Source: Pseudomonas sp. LS.1a
GTDB taxonomy: Bacteria > Pseudomonadota > Gammaproteobacteria > Pseudomonadales > Pseudomonadaceae
Direction: 5' to 3'
Length of the DNA: 64,000 bases
NCBI RefSeq assembly: GCF_022533585.1
Contig: NZ_CP092827.1
Coordinates: 2,768,001 to 2,832,000 of the forward strand
Under the pieces are notes generated by a model. That model was not told where the DNA came from, did not search any database, and saw only the letters and a list, made by a program, of their open reading frames with translations. The position numbers were made by a program, and so were the translations under genes. Positions 36,181-45,011 of the stretch are shown here, in pieces. Each line of letters begins with the position of its first letter. Positions within the stretch are counted from its first letter, which is position 1.

Positions 36181-37446
36181 ATGGAGAAACGGTTGATGAA
36201 TGCGAGTACCCCACTGCAACTGAACGGCGCTTTGCTGCTGCAGCAGATCCGTGCACTCGGCCAGGTAGGTGTTGACGCCACGCATGGCGGGCGCACCCGG
36301 ATCGCCCTGAGCGATGCCGACAAGGCCGGGCGCGACCTGCTGGTCGGCTGGATGCGCGAGCTTGACCTCGACGTGCAGGTCGACCGCATCGGCAACATTT
36401 TCGGTACGTTACGCGCAGCCGCTGACCGCGGCGAGCAAAGCCCGCTGATGATGGGTTCGCACATCGACACTGTCACCAACGCCGGAGCCCTGGATGGCTG
36501 CTATGGCGTGCTGGCCGGATTGGCGGTGGTTCGGGCGTACCGTGAGGCCGGGCGCTTGCCTGAGCGTTCGATCACCGTCGGCGCGTTCACCAATGAAGAG
36601 GGTGTGCGCTACCAGCCCGACATGATGGGCTCACTGGTTTACGCCGGCGGCCTGCCTTTGCAACAGGCACTGGATACCCTTGGCACCGACGGTACGCGCC
36701 TTGGCGATGAACTGGCGCGCATCGGCTATGCCGGCACGCTGGAGCCTGGCGCTATCGTGCCGCACGAATACCTCGAACTGCATATCGAGCAGGGGCCGGT
36801 CCTCGAAGCCGAAAACACCCTGATCGGCGTGGTCGAGAACCTGCAGGGCATTTCCTGGCAGCAAGTAGAGGTGAAGGGACACGCCAACCATGCCGGCACC
36901 ACGCCGACCCACTTGCGCCATGATGCAGGCTTCGTCGCCAGTGCCATCGTCGCCGAGTTGCGCGCCATGGCCGTGGATTCCGGCACGACCTTGGCCACGG
37001 TCGGCTGCATGCAGTTCGAGCCGAACGTGATCAATGTCATCCCGCGCAAGGCCACCTTCACCGTTGACCTGCGCGACCCCGACGAAACCTGCCTGGCTTA
37101 CGCCGAAAACCGCCTGAGCCAATACCTGGAGGCGCTCGCCGAGCGTGAAGGGGTCACCATTACCACCGAGCGCCTGGTGCGTTTCGAGCCGGTGATCTTC
37201 GACGCAGGGCTGGCCGATGCCATCGAAGCCTCGGCCCGGCGTTTCGGTTTCAGCCATCGGCGCATGACCTCTGGCGCCGGCCACGACGCGCAAATGATCG
37301 CCCGCATTGCCCCCGCCGCGATGATCTTCGTGCCCAGCCAGGGCGGCATCAGCCACAACCCGCGCGAGCATACCGATGACGAACAACTGATTCAGGGCGC
37401 CCAGGTGCTGCTGGATGTCGTCAGCCGTCGCCTGACCCACGCCTGA
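36181..37446 (+). CDS. Zn-dependent M20-type hydrolase (N-carbamoyl amino acid/allantoate amidohydrolase family)
   Basis: A 421-residue dinuclear metal hydrolase. Metal ligands are visible in GSHIDTVTNAGALDGCYG (His, Asp), TNEEGVRY (Glu), LELHIEQGPVLE (His) and the terminal SHNPREHTDDEQL. The dimerisation-domain motif GHANHAGTTP is typical of N-carbamoyl-L-amino-acid hydrolases and allantoate amidohydrolases. The start may be 36196, which has GGAG nine bases upstream, instead of 36181. It is the first gene of an Lrp-controlled operon with diaminopropionate ammonia-lyase, so an N-carbamoyl derivative of 2,3-diaminopropionate is a reasonable guess for its substrate. Confidence 0.9.
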   Translation: MEKRLMNASTPLQLNGALLLQQIRALGQVGVDATHGGRTRIALSDADKAGRDLLVGWMRELDLDVQVDRIGNIFGTLRAAADRGEQSPLMMGSHIDTVTNAGALDGCYGVLAGLAVVRAYREAGRLPERSITVGAFTNEEGVRYQPDMMGSLVYAGGLPLQQALDTLGTDGTRLGDELARIGYAGTLEPGAIVPHEYLELHIEQGPVLEAENTLIGVVENLQGISWQQVEVKGHANHAGTTPTHLRHDAGFVASAIVAELRAMAVDSGTTLATVGCMQFEPNVINVIPRKATFTVDLRDPDETCLAYAENRLSQYLEALAEREGVTITTERLVRFEPVIFDAGLADAIEASARRFGFSHRRMTSGAGHDAQMIARIAPAAMIFVPSQGGISHNPREHTDDEQLIQGAQVLLDVVSRRLTHA

Positions 37447-37525
37447 TCCCCACTGTAATGCCCCGCCCGCTGAAGCCTGGTTTCAGCGGCATGGGCTTCA
37501 TGTTGCCTGTAGAAAGGAGTGCCGC

Positions 37526-38737
37526 ATGTTTGTTTCCAACCCCAAGGCTGGCCGCCAGCCTTACCCGCAAGCGTTGCAGGAGGTGATGAGCATCGCCAAG
37601 GCTGAAGAAAGCCGCCAGTGGCTGGCCGGCTGGGCGCGCTTGAACGCAGGTGCTACGCCGCTGTACAGCCTGCCTGACCTGGCCGCGGAGCTGGGCGTTG
37701 CCCAGCTGACGGTGAAGGACGAATCGGTGCGTTCGGAACTGGGCAGTTTCAAGGCGCTGGGCGCGCCGATTGCCCTGGTCCGGCTGATCCTGCGTACCTT
37801 CCCCGCGCAGCAGTTCGACCCGCGCGGCTTGCTGGCAGGCCAGTACGCGAACCTGCTGGCCCCCTTCACCGTGGTCAGCGCCACCGATGGCAACCATGGC
37901 AAGGGCCTGGCGGCTGCCGCGCAAAGCATCGGCTGCCACTGCGTGATCGTGCTGCATGCCAACGTCAGCATAGAGCGCGAGCAGGCGATTGCCGCCTACG
38001 GCGCGCGGATCGTGCGCATTGCCGGCAATTACGACGAGTCGGTCCAGCACGCTGCGGAGCTGGCGGCCAGCAACGGCTGGACCGTGGTTTCCGATACCTC
38101 TTATGAGGGCTACGAAGTGATCCCGCGTGATGTGATGCAGGGCTACGGCACCATCGCCGCAGAAATCATCGAAGCCACTGCCGGCCAGCCGCCTTTCACC
38201 CACGTGTTCCTGCAGGGCGGGGTGGGTGGCCTGGCGGCTGGCATCGTCAGCTACCTGTGGGAGCACTACGGCGCACAACGCCCATTGATGGTCATGGTCG
38301 AGCCGGAGCAGGCGGACTGCCTGTACCAGAGTGCCTTGCTCGGCAAACCGGCCAGGGCGACCGGTTCGGTGGACTCGGTAATGGCGGGCCTGGCGTGCGG
38401 CGAGACATCGCCATTGGCCTGGCGATTCCTTGAGCCGAGCGTCGATTACTTCATGACCATCACCGATGACCAGGCTGTTGCCGCCATGCGCCGCCTGGCG
38501 GCTGGCAGCGCTCGCGACATTCCACTGGTGGCGGGTGAGTCCAGCGTCGCCGGCCTGGCCGGGCTTGCCCACCTGGTAACGGATGCTGGCGCAGCTGCCG
38601 ACCTGGGTCTCGACGGCAACGCCCGCATCCTCTTCATCAGTACCGAAGGCGCCACCGCCCCTGGCGTCTACGCCGATCTGCTGGGCGAGTCGGCCAGCTC
38701 GGTACTGGCACGCCAGCAAACCTGGGTACGCACCTGA
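37526..38737 (+). CDS. dpaL: Diaminopropionate ammonia-lyase
   Basis: A 403-residue fold-type II PLP enzyme that converts 2,3-diaminopropionate to pyruvate and two ammonia. The PLP lysine is Lys76 in LGSFKALGAP; DGNHGKGLAAAAQSIGCHC and the glycine-rich phosphate loop FLQGGVGGLAAGI follow, and DTSYEGYEVIPRDVMQGYGTIAAEI is diagnostic for this family rather than for threonine dehydratase. The gene lies 79 bp after the Zn-hydrolase gene and 77 bp before an M20 amidase gene, on the same strand. Confidence 0.94.
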   Translation: MFVSNPKAGRQPYPQALQEVMSIAKAEESRQWLAGWARLNAGATPLYSLPDLAAELGVAQLTVKDESVRSELGSFKALGAPIALVRLILRTFPAQQFDPRGLLAGQYANLLAPFTVVSATDGNHGKGLAAAAQSIGCHCVIVLHANVSIEREQAIAAYGARIVRIAGNYDESVQHAAELAASNGWTVVSDTSYEGYEVIPRDVMQGYGTIAAEIIEATAGQPPFTHVFLQGGVGGLAAGIVSYLWEHYGAQRPLMVMVEPEQADCLYQSALLGKPARATGSVDSVMAGLACGETSPLAWRFLEPSVDYFMTITDDQAVAAMRRLAAGSARDIPLVAGESSVAGLAGLAHLVTDAGAAADLGLDGNARILFISTEGATAPGVYADLLGESASSVLARQQTWVRT

Positions 38738-38814
38738 TCCACCCCTTGAGGGCCAGGTTATACCGGCCCTTCCGGTCAACGCCCGACGTTGGCCCAGCAA
38801 CAGGAACTTCAAGC

Positions 38815-39981
38815 ATGAGCAATGACCCTGCATTCGAACAGCGCCTCAAGCACTGGCGGCACGCGTTTCACCGCCACCCGGAAACCGGCTTCGAAGAGTT
38901 CGACACTGCCGAACAGGTCGCCAGCATCCTGGCCAGCTTTGGCCTGGAGGTGCACCGAGGCATCGGTGGCACTGGCCTGGTTGCCAGCCTCACTGTCGGT
39001 GACGGCCCGGGCGTGATCGGCCTGCGTGCCGACATGGATGCCCTGAACATCACCGAACAGGCGCATGAACGGCCCCATGCGTCCTGCAACCACGGCAAGA
39101 TGCACGCCTGCGGCCATGACGGGCACATGGCGATGGTACTGGGGGCCGCAGACCTGCTGTGCCGCGAGCGAAACTTCAACGGTACCGTGCGTTTCCTGTT
39201 CCAGCCGGCCGAGGAGCATGGACGCGGGGCCAAGGCGATGATGGCCGATGGCTTGTTCGAGCGCTTCCCGGTCGATGCCCTGTATGGCGCGCACAACATG
39301 CCGGGCATGCCGGCTGGCCATATTGCCACGCGGGCTGGCGGGATCATGGCCAGCGAGGACAACTTCGTCATCCACATCCAGGGCAAGGGTACCCATGCCG
39401 CACGGCCGCACATGGGCATCGACCCGATGGTGATCGGTGCCGAGATCGTGCTGGCCTTGCAGACCATTGTCGCGCGCAATGTCGACCCGAGCCTTTCAGC
39501 AGTGGTTTCCTGCACCGAGTTCATTACTGATGGCATCCGCAATGCGATACCTACCCATGTCACGATCAAGGGCGACACCCGCAGTTACAGCCCCGAGGTA
39601 CAACGCTTGCTGGAGAAGCGCATGCGCGAGATCAGCGAGGGTATCTGCCACTTGCACGGTGCAACCTGCCGGTTCGAGTACAGCCACGAGTTTGCGCCGA
39701 CGGTGAACTGGGCGGCTAACACGGAAATTGCCGTGACGGCGGCGCGCAATGTGGTGGGGGCGCAGGCGGTGAATGCCGAAGTGATGCCGATGATGATTTC
39801 CGAGGACTTCGGTGCGTTCCTGCAGCAGGTGCCGGGCAACTTCGTGTTCATCGGCAATGGTACCGAGGGCGAGGCGGGGGCTACGCCGTTGCATAACGCT
39901 TCGTATGATTTCAACGATGCGATCCTGGCGACCGGGGCCCGCTATTTTGCCGAGGTGGCAAGGGTCAGCCTGCCGCGTTGA
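38815..39981 (+). CDS. M20-family amidohydrolase (hippurate hydrolase/aminoacylase-like)
   Basis: A 388-residue M20 peptidase-family amidohydrolase. Motifs in order: LRADMDALNI, MHACGHDGHMAM (Cys-Gly-His metal ligand region), FQPAEEHGRGAKAM, GAHNMPGMPAGH and ISEDFGAFLQ. It is related to hippurate hydrolase, N-acyl-amino-acid deacylases and IAA-amino-acid hydrolases. No signal peptide. The ATG at 38815 begins MSNDPAFEQRLKHWRHAFHRHPETGFEE, the normal start. It ends the diaminopropionate operon and may release the amino acid from an N-acyl or N-oxalyl conjugate. Confidence 0.92.
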   Translation: MSNDPAFEQRLKHWRHAFHRHPETGFEEFDTAEQVASILASFGLEVHRGIGGTGLVASLTVGDGPGVIGLRADMDALNITEQAHERPHASCNHGKMHACGHDGHMAMVLGAADLLCRERNFNGTVRFLFQPAEEHGRGAKAMMADGLFERFPVDALYGAHNMPGMPAGHIATRAGGIMASEDNFVIHIQGKGTHAARPHMGIDPMVIGAEIVLALQTIVARNVDPSLSAVVSCTEFITDGIRNAIPTHVTIKGDTRSYSPEVQRLLEKRMREISEGICHLHGATCRFEYSHEFAPTVNWAANTEIAVTAARNVVGAQAVNAEVMPMMISEDFGAFLQQVPGNFVFIGNGTEGEAGATPLHNASYDFNDAILATGARYFAEVARVSLPR

Positions 39982-40159
39982 TCGTTGAATCAGGGGCCGC
40001 ACAGGGACCGCACAAATTTAAAGCATTGTGCGGTCTCTGTGGGAGATTGCCCAGCCCTTTGGGCCGCGCTGTCGCACAGATAACTGAATTCGCAAGCGAT
40101 ACTCGTACCCTGTGGGAGCGGCTAATTCAATGACTTATGGGCTGCATGGCAGCCCCGTT

Positions 40160-41344
40160 TCAGTGCCCGCCCTTCATCCGCCGTGCCACCAGGTAGATCC
40201 CCAGCCCGACCAGCGCCGTCGCTGCGCCGATGTAGCCGGTGCTGGTCCAGCCCATGCCCGCGGTAATCGCCATGCCACCCAGCCACGGCCCCAGCGCATT
40301 GGCCAGGTTGAATGCCGCATGGTTCGACGCCGCTGCCAGGCTTGGCGCTTCATGGGCAATGTCCATCAGGCGGATCTGCAACGGTGCCGCCAGGGCAATC
40401 ATGGTCCCCACCAGGCCAATGCCCAGCAGCAGGCTCCACAGCGCCTGCGCGGCAAAGCTGAAGAACAGCAGCACGGCAATCGACCACACCAGCACCAGCC
40501 CCACGGCGCGGAACTGCAGGCGGTCGAACAGTTTGCCGCCGGCGATGTTGCCGACGATGCCGCCCACGCCGAACGCTGCCAGGCCGAACGGAATCCACTG
40601 CGGCGACACCTGGGTTACCTGCAACATCGTCGGCGCCAGGTAGCTGAACACACAGAACATGCCGGCAAAGCCGATCGAGGCGATGCCCAGCGCCATCCAC
40701 ACTTGCGGCAGGGTGAAGGCTTGCAGTTCCTTGCGCGGGTTGCTGCGCGTTTCATCGTGGCGCTGGGGCACGAAGCGCCAGACCAGGGCTATGGTGCACA
40801 GGGCTATCGCGCCGACCAATACGAACGCCGAGCGCCAGCCGGAATACTGGCCCAGCAAGGTGGCGACCGGGTTGCCGAGCAACATGGCCAAGGTCAGGCC
40901 CATCATCACCCGGGCCACGGCCCCCGCCCGCTGGTCTTTGGCCACCATGCTCGACGCCACCACCGCCGCAATGCCGAAGTAGGCGCCATGGGGCAGGCCG
41001 CTGATGAAGCGGAAGGCGACCAGGCCACCGAACGAGGGGGCGAAGGCGGTAGCCAGGTTGCCAAGGGCATACAGCGCCATCAGCAACAGCAGCATGTGCT
41101 TGCGCAACAGCTTGGCACCGATGATCGCCAGAGTCGGGGCGCCGACCATCACCCCCAGCGCATAGGCGCTGATGGCATGGCCCACCTGGGGCTCGCTCAA
41201 TTGCAGGTTACTGGCGATGTCGGGCATCAGGCCCATGATGGCGAACTCGCCAGTGCCGATCGCAAAGCTGCCCAGCGCCATGGCGGCTTCCATCTTTGCG
41301 ACGGTGCTTTTGCTAGGGAGGGGGGGTAATTCCTGAACTGACAT
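40160..41344 (-). CDS. MFS efflux transporter (DHA1, AraJ/YdhP-like)
   Basis: A 394-residue major facilitator with twelve predicted helices. The motif LMPDIASNLQLSEPQVGHAISAYALGVMVGAP is characteristic of the AraJ/YdhP/PbuE branch of drug and nucleobase exporters, and FRFISGLPHGAYFGIAAVVAS is the motif-C region of antiporters. The substrate is unknown. The gene is monocistronic and ends near degenerate REP-like sequence. It neighbours but is not co-oriented with the diaminopropionate operon. Confidence 0.92.
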   Translation of the reverse strand: MSVQELPPLPSKSTVAKMEAAMALGSFAIGTGEFAIMGLMPDIASNLQLSEPQVGHAISAYALGVMVGAPTLAIIGAKLLRKHMLLLLMALYALGNLATAFAPSFGGLVAFRFISGLPHGAYFGIAAVVASSMVAKDQRAGAVARVMMGLTLAMLLGNPVATLLGQYSGWRSAFVLVGAIALCTIALVWRFVPQRHDETRSNPRKELQAFTLPQVWMALGIASIGFAGMFCVFSYLAPTMLQVTQVSPQWIPFGLAAFGVGGIVGNIAGGKLFDRLQFRAVGLVLVWSIAVLLFFSFAAQALWSLLLGIGLVGTMIALAAPLQIRLMDIAHEAPSLAAASNHAAFNLANALGPWLGGMAITAGMGWTSTGYIGAATALVGLGIYLVARRMKGGH

Positions 41345-41519
41345 CTGGATCCTTGTTGAAACATGCTGAAACGTTCAAGGCGGGATCATAGTCAATCCGT
41401 GACGGCGACGTCGAGGAAGGTGGCTGGCTTCCTCGTACGTCTGTCGGGAGCACATGTGGGAGCGGGCAGATTTCCTTTGGGAGCGGGCATGCCGGCGAAA
41501 AGGCCGCAACGGGCTGGCT

Positions 41520-42401
41520 TCAACGCTCCAGGTAATGGGTCTGCGCGGCAAAGTCGATGAAGCGCTTGCTGGCCAGCGACAGGTATTCCCCCGAGCGCCA
41601 GCACAACCTGAAGCTCATCAGCTGCGCCGGGCGGAACGGTACGCCGACGATGCCCGGCGTGCGCTGTTGCACCGAGCGCAGCAGGGTCGCCACGCCCATG
41701 TTGTCCAGCGCGGCCTGCACCACCAGCGATACGAAGTTGCTTTGCAGCGCCACCTGGTAAGTGATGCCATGTTCGGCGAAGAACGCGTCCAGCAGGTGGC
41801 GTTGCACGAAGGTGCGGTCGAACACCACCATGTCGGTATTGCGCAGGTCTTCGGCTGTAAGGAAGGCCTTGCCGGCATAGGGATGGTCAGGGTGCATGCA
41901 CGCCAGCATCTCGTCGCTGCCCAGCAGGATCGATTCCTTGTCGGGCGGCACGCGCCTGGACTCTAGCAGTGCCAGGTCGATTTCCCGTTGTTCCAGGCGA
42001 TGGCCAATGTCCTCGGCGCTGCCTTCGAACACGGTCATGGCTATGCCCGGGTACAGCTTGCGGAAGGCGTTCATCAACCCGGGCACATAGTGCAGGCCGA
42101 ACATCGGCGGGATACCCAGGCGTACTTCGCCGCGTTTCAGGTCAGCCATGTCGCGCAGTTCCTGCCGGGCCACATCCATTTCGCGCAGGGCCGATTCGAT
42201 ACGTGGCAGGAACCGTTCGCCCTCGGCCGTCAGGATGACTTTGCGCGTGGTGCGGTTGAACAGGGTCACGCCCAGTTCTTCTTCAAGGCGGGTAACGGCC
42301 ATGCTCAGTGCCGGCTGGGCGATATGCAGGTGCTGCGCGGCTTTGGTGAAGCTGCCTTGGCGTACGATCTCGACGCAGCAGCGCAATGCCTTGAGGTTCA
42401 T
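41520..42401 (-). CDS. LysR-family regulator, divergent from acetolactate synthase
   Basis: A 293-residue LysR regulator with N-terminal helix-turn-helix (GSFTKAAQHLHIAQPALSMAVTRLEEELGVTLFNRTTRKV) and a periplasmic-binding-like effector domain. The gap to the divergent alsS-like gene is 170 bp and contains the palindrome TGATGCCACGCATCA. AlsR-type control of acetolactate synthase is a well-known pattern, so this is the probable regulator; the effector could be acetate or pyruvate by analogy. Confidence 0.92.
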   Translation of the reverse strand: MNLKALRCCVEIVRQGSFTKAAQHLHIAQPALSMAVTRLEEELGVTLFNRTTRKVILTAEGERFLPRIESALREMDVARQELRDMADLKRGEVRLGIPPMFGLHYVPGLMNAFRKLYPGIAMTVFEGSAEDIGHRLEQREIDLALLESRRVPPDKESILLGSDEMLACMHPDHPYAGKAFLTAEDLRNTDMVVFDRTFVQRHLLDAFFAEHGITYQVALQSNFVSLVVQAALDNMGVATLLRSVQQRTPGIVGVPFRPAQLMSFRLCWRSGEYLSLASKRFIDFAAQTHYLER

Positions 42402-42430
42402 TGAGGGGGGTTACCGTTCATAACAAACTG

Positions 42431-42445
42431 TGATGCCACGCATCA
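42431..42445. promoter_or_regulatory. LysR-type operator candidate
   Basis: TGATGCCACGCATCA, two six-base arms around CAC, is 30 bp upstream of the lysR ATG and 127 bp upstream of the alsS-like ATG. An A/T-rich stretch (AATATATTTATTATTATTAA) follows at once and could include -10 elements of the divergent promoters. Confidence 0.6.
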
Positions 42446-42492
42446 TAACAATATATTTATTATTATTAACCAGAGGGCCTACGATGCGCGCC

Positions 42493-42518
42493 ACTGAGAC
42501 ATCCTGCAACATCTCAGT
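42493..42518. promoter_or_regulatory. Inverted repeat in the alsS leader
   Basis: ACTGAGA and TCTCAGT, seven perfect pairs with a 12-base spacer, 54 bp upstream of the alsS-like ATG. It may be a second regulator site or a hairpin in the 5' untranslated region. No function can be assigned by eye. Confidence 0.4.
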
Positions 42519-42571
42519 CACGCAGCTTAATAAATCTGCAATCCCACAAAGATTTTGAGGTAGTACCCCAA

Positions 42572-44215
42572 ATGGCCAAGGCCGCCGATGTCGTTGTGCA
42601 ATGCCTGGAAAACGAAGGTGTCGAGTATGTGTTCGGCATTCCTGGTGAGGAAAACCTCGACCTGCTCGAATCCCTGCGCAAGTCGAAGATCAAGCTGGTA
42701 CTTACCCGTCACGAGCAGTCCGCAGGTTTCATGGCTGCTACCTATGGTCGCCTGACCGGCAAGACCGGCGTCAGCCTGTCTACCCTCGGCCCTGGCGCCA
42801 CCAACCTGGTCACCGCCAGCGCCTACGCCTACCTGGGCGGCATGCCGATGATGATGATCACCGGCCAGAAGCCGATCAAGAAGTCCAAGCAGGGCCGCTT
42901 CCAGATCATCGACGTGTGCGGCATGATGGACCCCATCACCAAGTACACCCACCAATTCGCCTCGGCCGACAACATCCCGGCCCGTATGCGCGAAGCCTTC
43001 CGCCTGGCTGAGGAAGAAAAGCCGGGTGCCGTGCACCTGGAGCTACCGGAAGACATCGCCGCCGAGCAGACCGACAGCCTGCCGATCCCGCCTAGCCTGA
43101 GCCGTCGCCCGCTGGCCGAGCACAAGGCCATCGAAGCTGCCGTGGAGAAACTGCAGAACGCCCGTAACCCGATCCTGGTGATCGGCGCCGGCGCCAACCG
43201 CAAGATGACCGCCAAGGTCCTCAAGCAACTGATCGACAAGACCGGCATCCCGTTCATCACCACCCAGATGGGTAAAGGTGTGGTCGACGAGCGTCACCCA
43301 CGCTTCCTGGGCAACGCCGCGCTGTCGTCGGGTGACTTCGTGCACCGCGCCGTCGAAGCTGCCGACCTGATCGTCAACATCGGTCACGACGTGATCGAGA
43401 AGCCACCGTTCTTCATGGTCCGTGGCGGCACCGAGGTCATCCACATCAACTTCCGCTCTGCCGAAGTCGATGCCGTGTACTTCCCGCAGGTGGAAGTGAT
43501 TGGCGACATCGCCAACGCCGTGTGGCAGATCAGCGAAGCGCTGAGTGACACCACACACTGGGACTTCACTCGCCTGATGGCCATCCGTGAAGCCAACGAA
43601 GCACAGATCGCCGAAGGGGCCGACGACAACCGCTTCCCGGTCTACCCGCAGCGCATGGTCGCCGACATCCGTCGCGTGCTGCCGTCCGAAGGCATCGTTG
43701 CCCTGGACAACGGCATCTACAAGATCTGGTTCGCCCGTAACTACAAGGCGCACAAGCCGAACACCGTACTGCTGGACAACGCCCTGGCGACCATGGGCGC
43801 CGGCCTGCCATCGGCCATGGCTGCGCACCTGGTGCACCCGGACCGCCCGGTGATCTCGGTTTGCGGTGACGGCGGCTTCATGATGAACAGCCAGGAGCTG
43901 GAGACTGCGGTACGCTTGGGGATGCACATCACCGTGGTGATCCTGCGTGACGACGGCTACGGCATGATCCGCTGGAAGCAGGCGAACATGGGCTTCACCG
44001 ATTTCGGCCTGGACTACGGCAACCCGGACTTCGTCAAGTACGCCGAAGCCTACGGTGCCAACGGCCACCGCGTGGAAAGCGCCGAAGGCCTGCTGCCGCT
44101 GCTCGAGCACTGCATCAAGACCCCGGGCGTGCACGTGATCGACTGCCCGGTCGATTACAGCGAGAACGACCGCATCCTCAACAGCGAGCTGCGTGAGCGC
44201 GCGCTGGCGGTGTAA
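42572..44215 (+). CDS. alsS: Acetolactate synthase, catabolic AlsS-like large subunit
   Basis: A 547-residue ThDP enzyme. Glu48 in LTRHEQSAGFMA is the ThDP-activating residue, and GDGGFMMNSQELETA near residue 432 is the Mg-ThDP binding motif. The PGEENLDLLESLRKS start and the lack of a neighbouring small regulatory subunit (ilvH) point to the AlsS type that forms 2-acetolactate without feedback subunit, rather than the anabolic IlvB/IlvH complex. It is divergent from a LysR gene. No acetolactate decarboxylase (alsD) gene is adjacent in the window. Confidence 0.92.
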   Translation: MAKAADVVVQCLENEGVEYVFGIPGEENLDLLESLRKSKIKLVLTRHEQSAGFMAATYGRLTGKTGVSLSTLGPGATNLVTASAYAYLGGMPMMMITGQKPIKKSKQGRFQIIDVCGMMDPITKYTHQFASADNIPARMREAFRLAEEEKPGAVHLELPEDIAAEQTDSLPIPPSLSRRPLAEHKAIEAAVEKLQNARNPILVIGAGANRKMTAKVLKQLIDKTGIPFITTQMGKGVVDERHPRFLGNAALSSGDFVHRAVEAADLIVNIGHDVIEKPPFFMVRGGTEVIHINFRSAEVDAVYFPQVEVIGDIANAVWQISEALSDTTHWDFTRLMAIREANEAQIAEGADDNRFPVYPQRMVADIRRVLPSEGIVALDNGIYKIWFARNYKAHKPNTVLLDNALATMGAGLPSAMAAHLVHPDRPVISVCGDGGFMMNSQELETAVRLGMHITVVILRDDGYGMIRWKQANMGFTDFGLDYGNPDFVKYAEAYGANGHRVESAEGLLPLLEHCIKTPGVHVIDCPVDYSENDRILNSELRERALAV

Positions 44216-44266
44216 GGCCTGACAGGTACGGCGCCACCTCAAGGCTGGCGCCGATCCCTTTCAGGT

Positions 44267-44303
44267 GCGGCCTTGTGTCGCGATGGGCCGCAAAGCGGCC
44301 CCA
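44267..44303. repeat. Short REP-like palindrome
   Basis: GCGGCCTTGTGTCGCGAT followed by GGGCCGCAAAGCGGCCC, the same family as 20708 and 25789, in the gap after the alsS-like gene. It could serve as its terminator. Confidence 0.7.
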
Positions 44304-44350
44304 ATGACGCTAAGGTCTTATCCCGCACCTGGCCCCACCGGTAATCAAGA

Positions 44351-44977
44351 ATGACCCGCCCGCTGTTTGTTTCCATCGATGGGCCCAAGGGCACCGGCAA
44401 AACCACACTTCTGGAAGCCGTTACCAAGGCGCTTAGGGCTGACCACAAGAAAGTGATCCGGCTTTGCGAGAAAAAAAGCGACCCCTACCGGGGGGAAACC
44501 ATGGCCCTCGTCAACCAACTGGCCAGAAACCCCTCCCGGGACCTGGAGCTGAGGGTATGCGAGCGCTTTGCCGAAAGCCGTGCCTGGATTTCCCGGCACG
44601 TGCTCCCCAGGCAGCCAGCGGGCAGTATCATCCTGATCGATCGCTGGTACCCGTCTGATGCCGCATTTCGCCGTACCGTGCCGTTCGACGAGATCCTGCG
44701 CCTGAACATCGAGCGATATGTGCAAGTGCCCGATTTGCACGTAGGCGTTGTCACGGCCCCCGACACCTCGTGGGCAAGGGCCGCGGCACGAACGCGTGGG
44801 TTGGGCAGTACGGTAATCCATAGCCTGGACGAGCAGGTTGCCTGTACCGAGGCGTTCGAGCGTGCGATTGCGGATTACGGCTGGGTTCTATGCCGTAATG
44901 AAGGGGCCATCGAGGATGCAACAAGGCAGGTCGTGGACGAAATCGATAGCGTGCTTCGACCACGTCATCGACCGTGA
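44351..44977 (+). CDS. dTMP-kinase-like P-loop deoxynucleoside/nucleotide kinase
   Basis: A 208-residue P-loop kinase: GPKGTGKTT at residues 11-19, an LIDRWYPSDAAFRRT segment equivalent to the DRY/DR motif of thymidylate kinases, and an Arg-rich lid region (SWARAAARTRGLGS). Sequence outside these motifs is divergent from housekeeping Tmk, so it is likely an orphan paralogue with another substrate. It stands alone between two unrelated genes, and its upstream gap has only a REP-like element. Confidence 0.75.
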   Translation: MTRPLFVSIDGPKGTGKTTLLEAVTKALRADHKKVIRLCEKKSDPYRGETMALVNQLARNPSRDLELRVCERFAESRAWISRHVLPRQPAGSIILIDRWYPSDAAFRRTVPFDEILRLNIERYVQVPDLHVGVVTAPDTSWARAAARTRGLGSTVIHSLDEQVACTEAFERAIADYGWVLCRNEGAIEDATRQVVDEIDSVLRPRHRP

Positions 44978-45011
44978 TGCTATCTCCGATGGCACAGTGG
45001 AGCAGGGCCGG

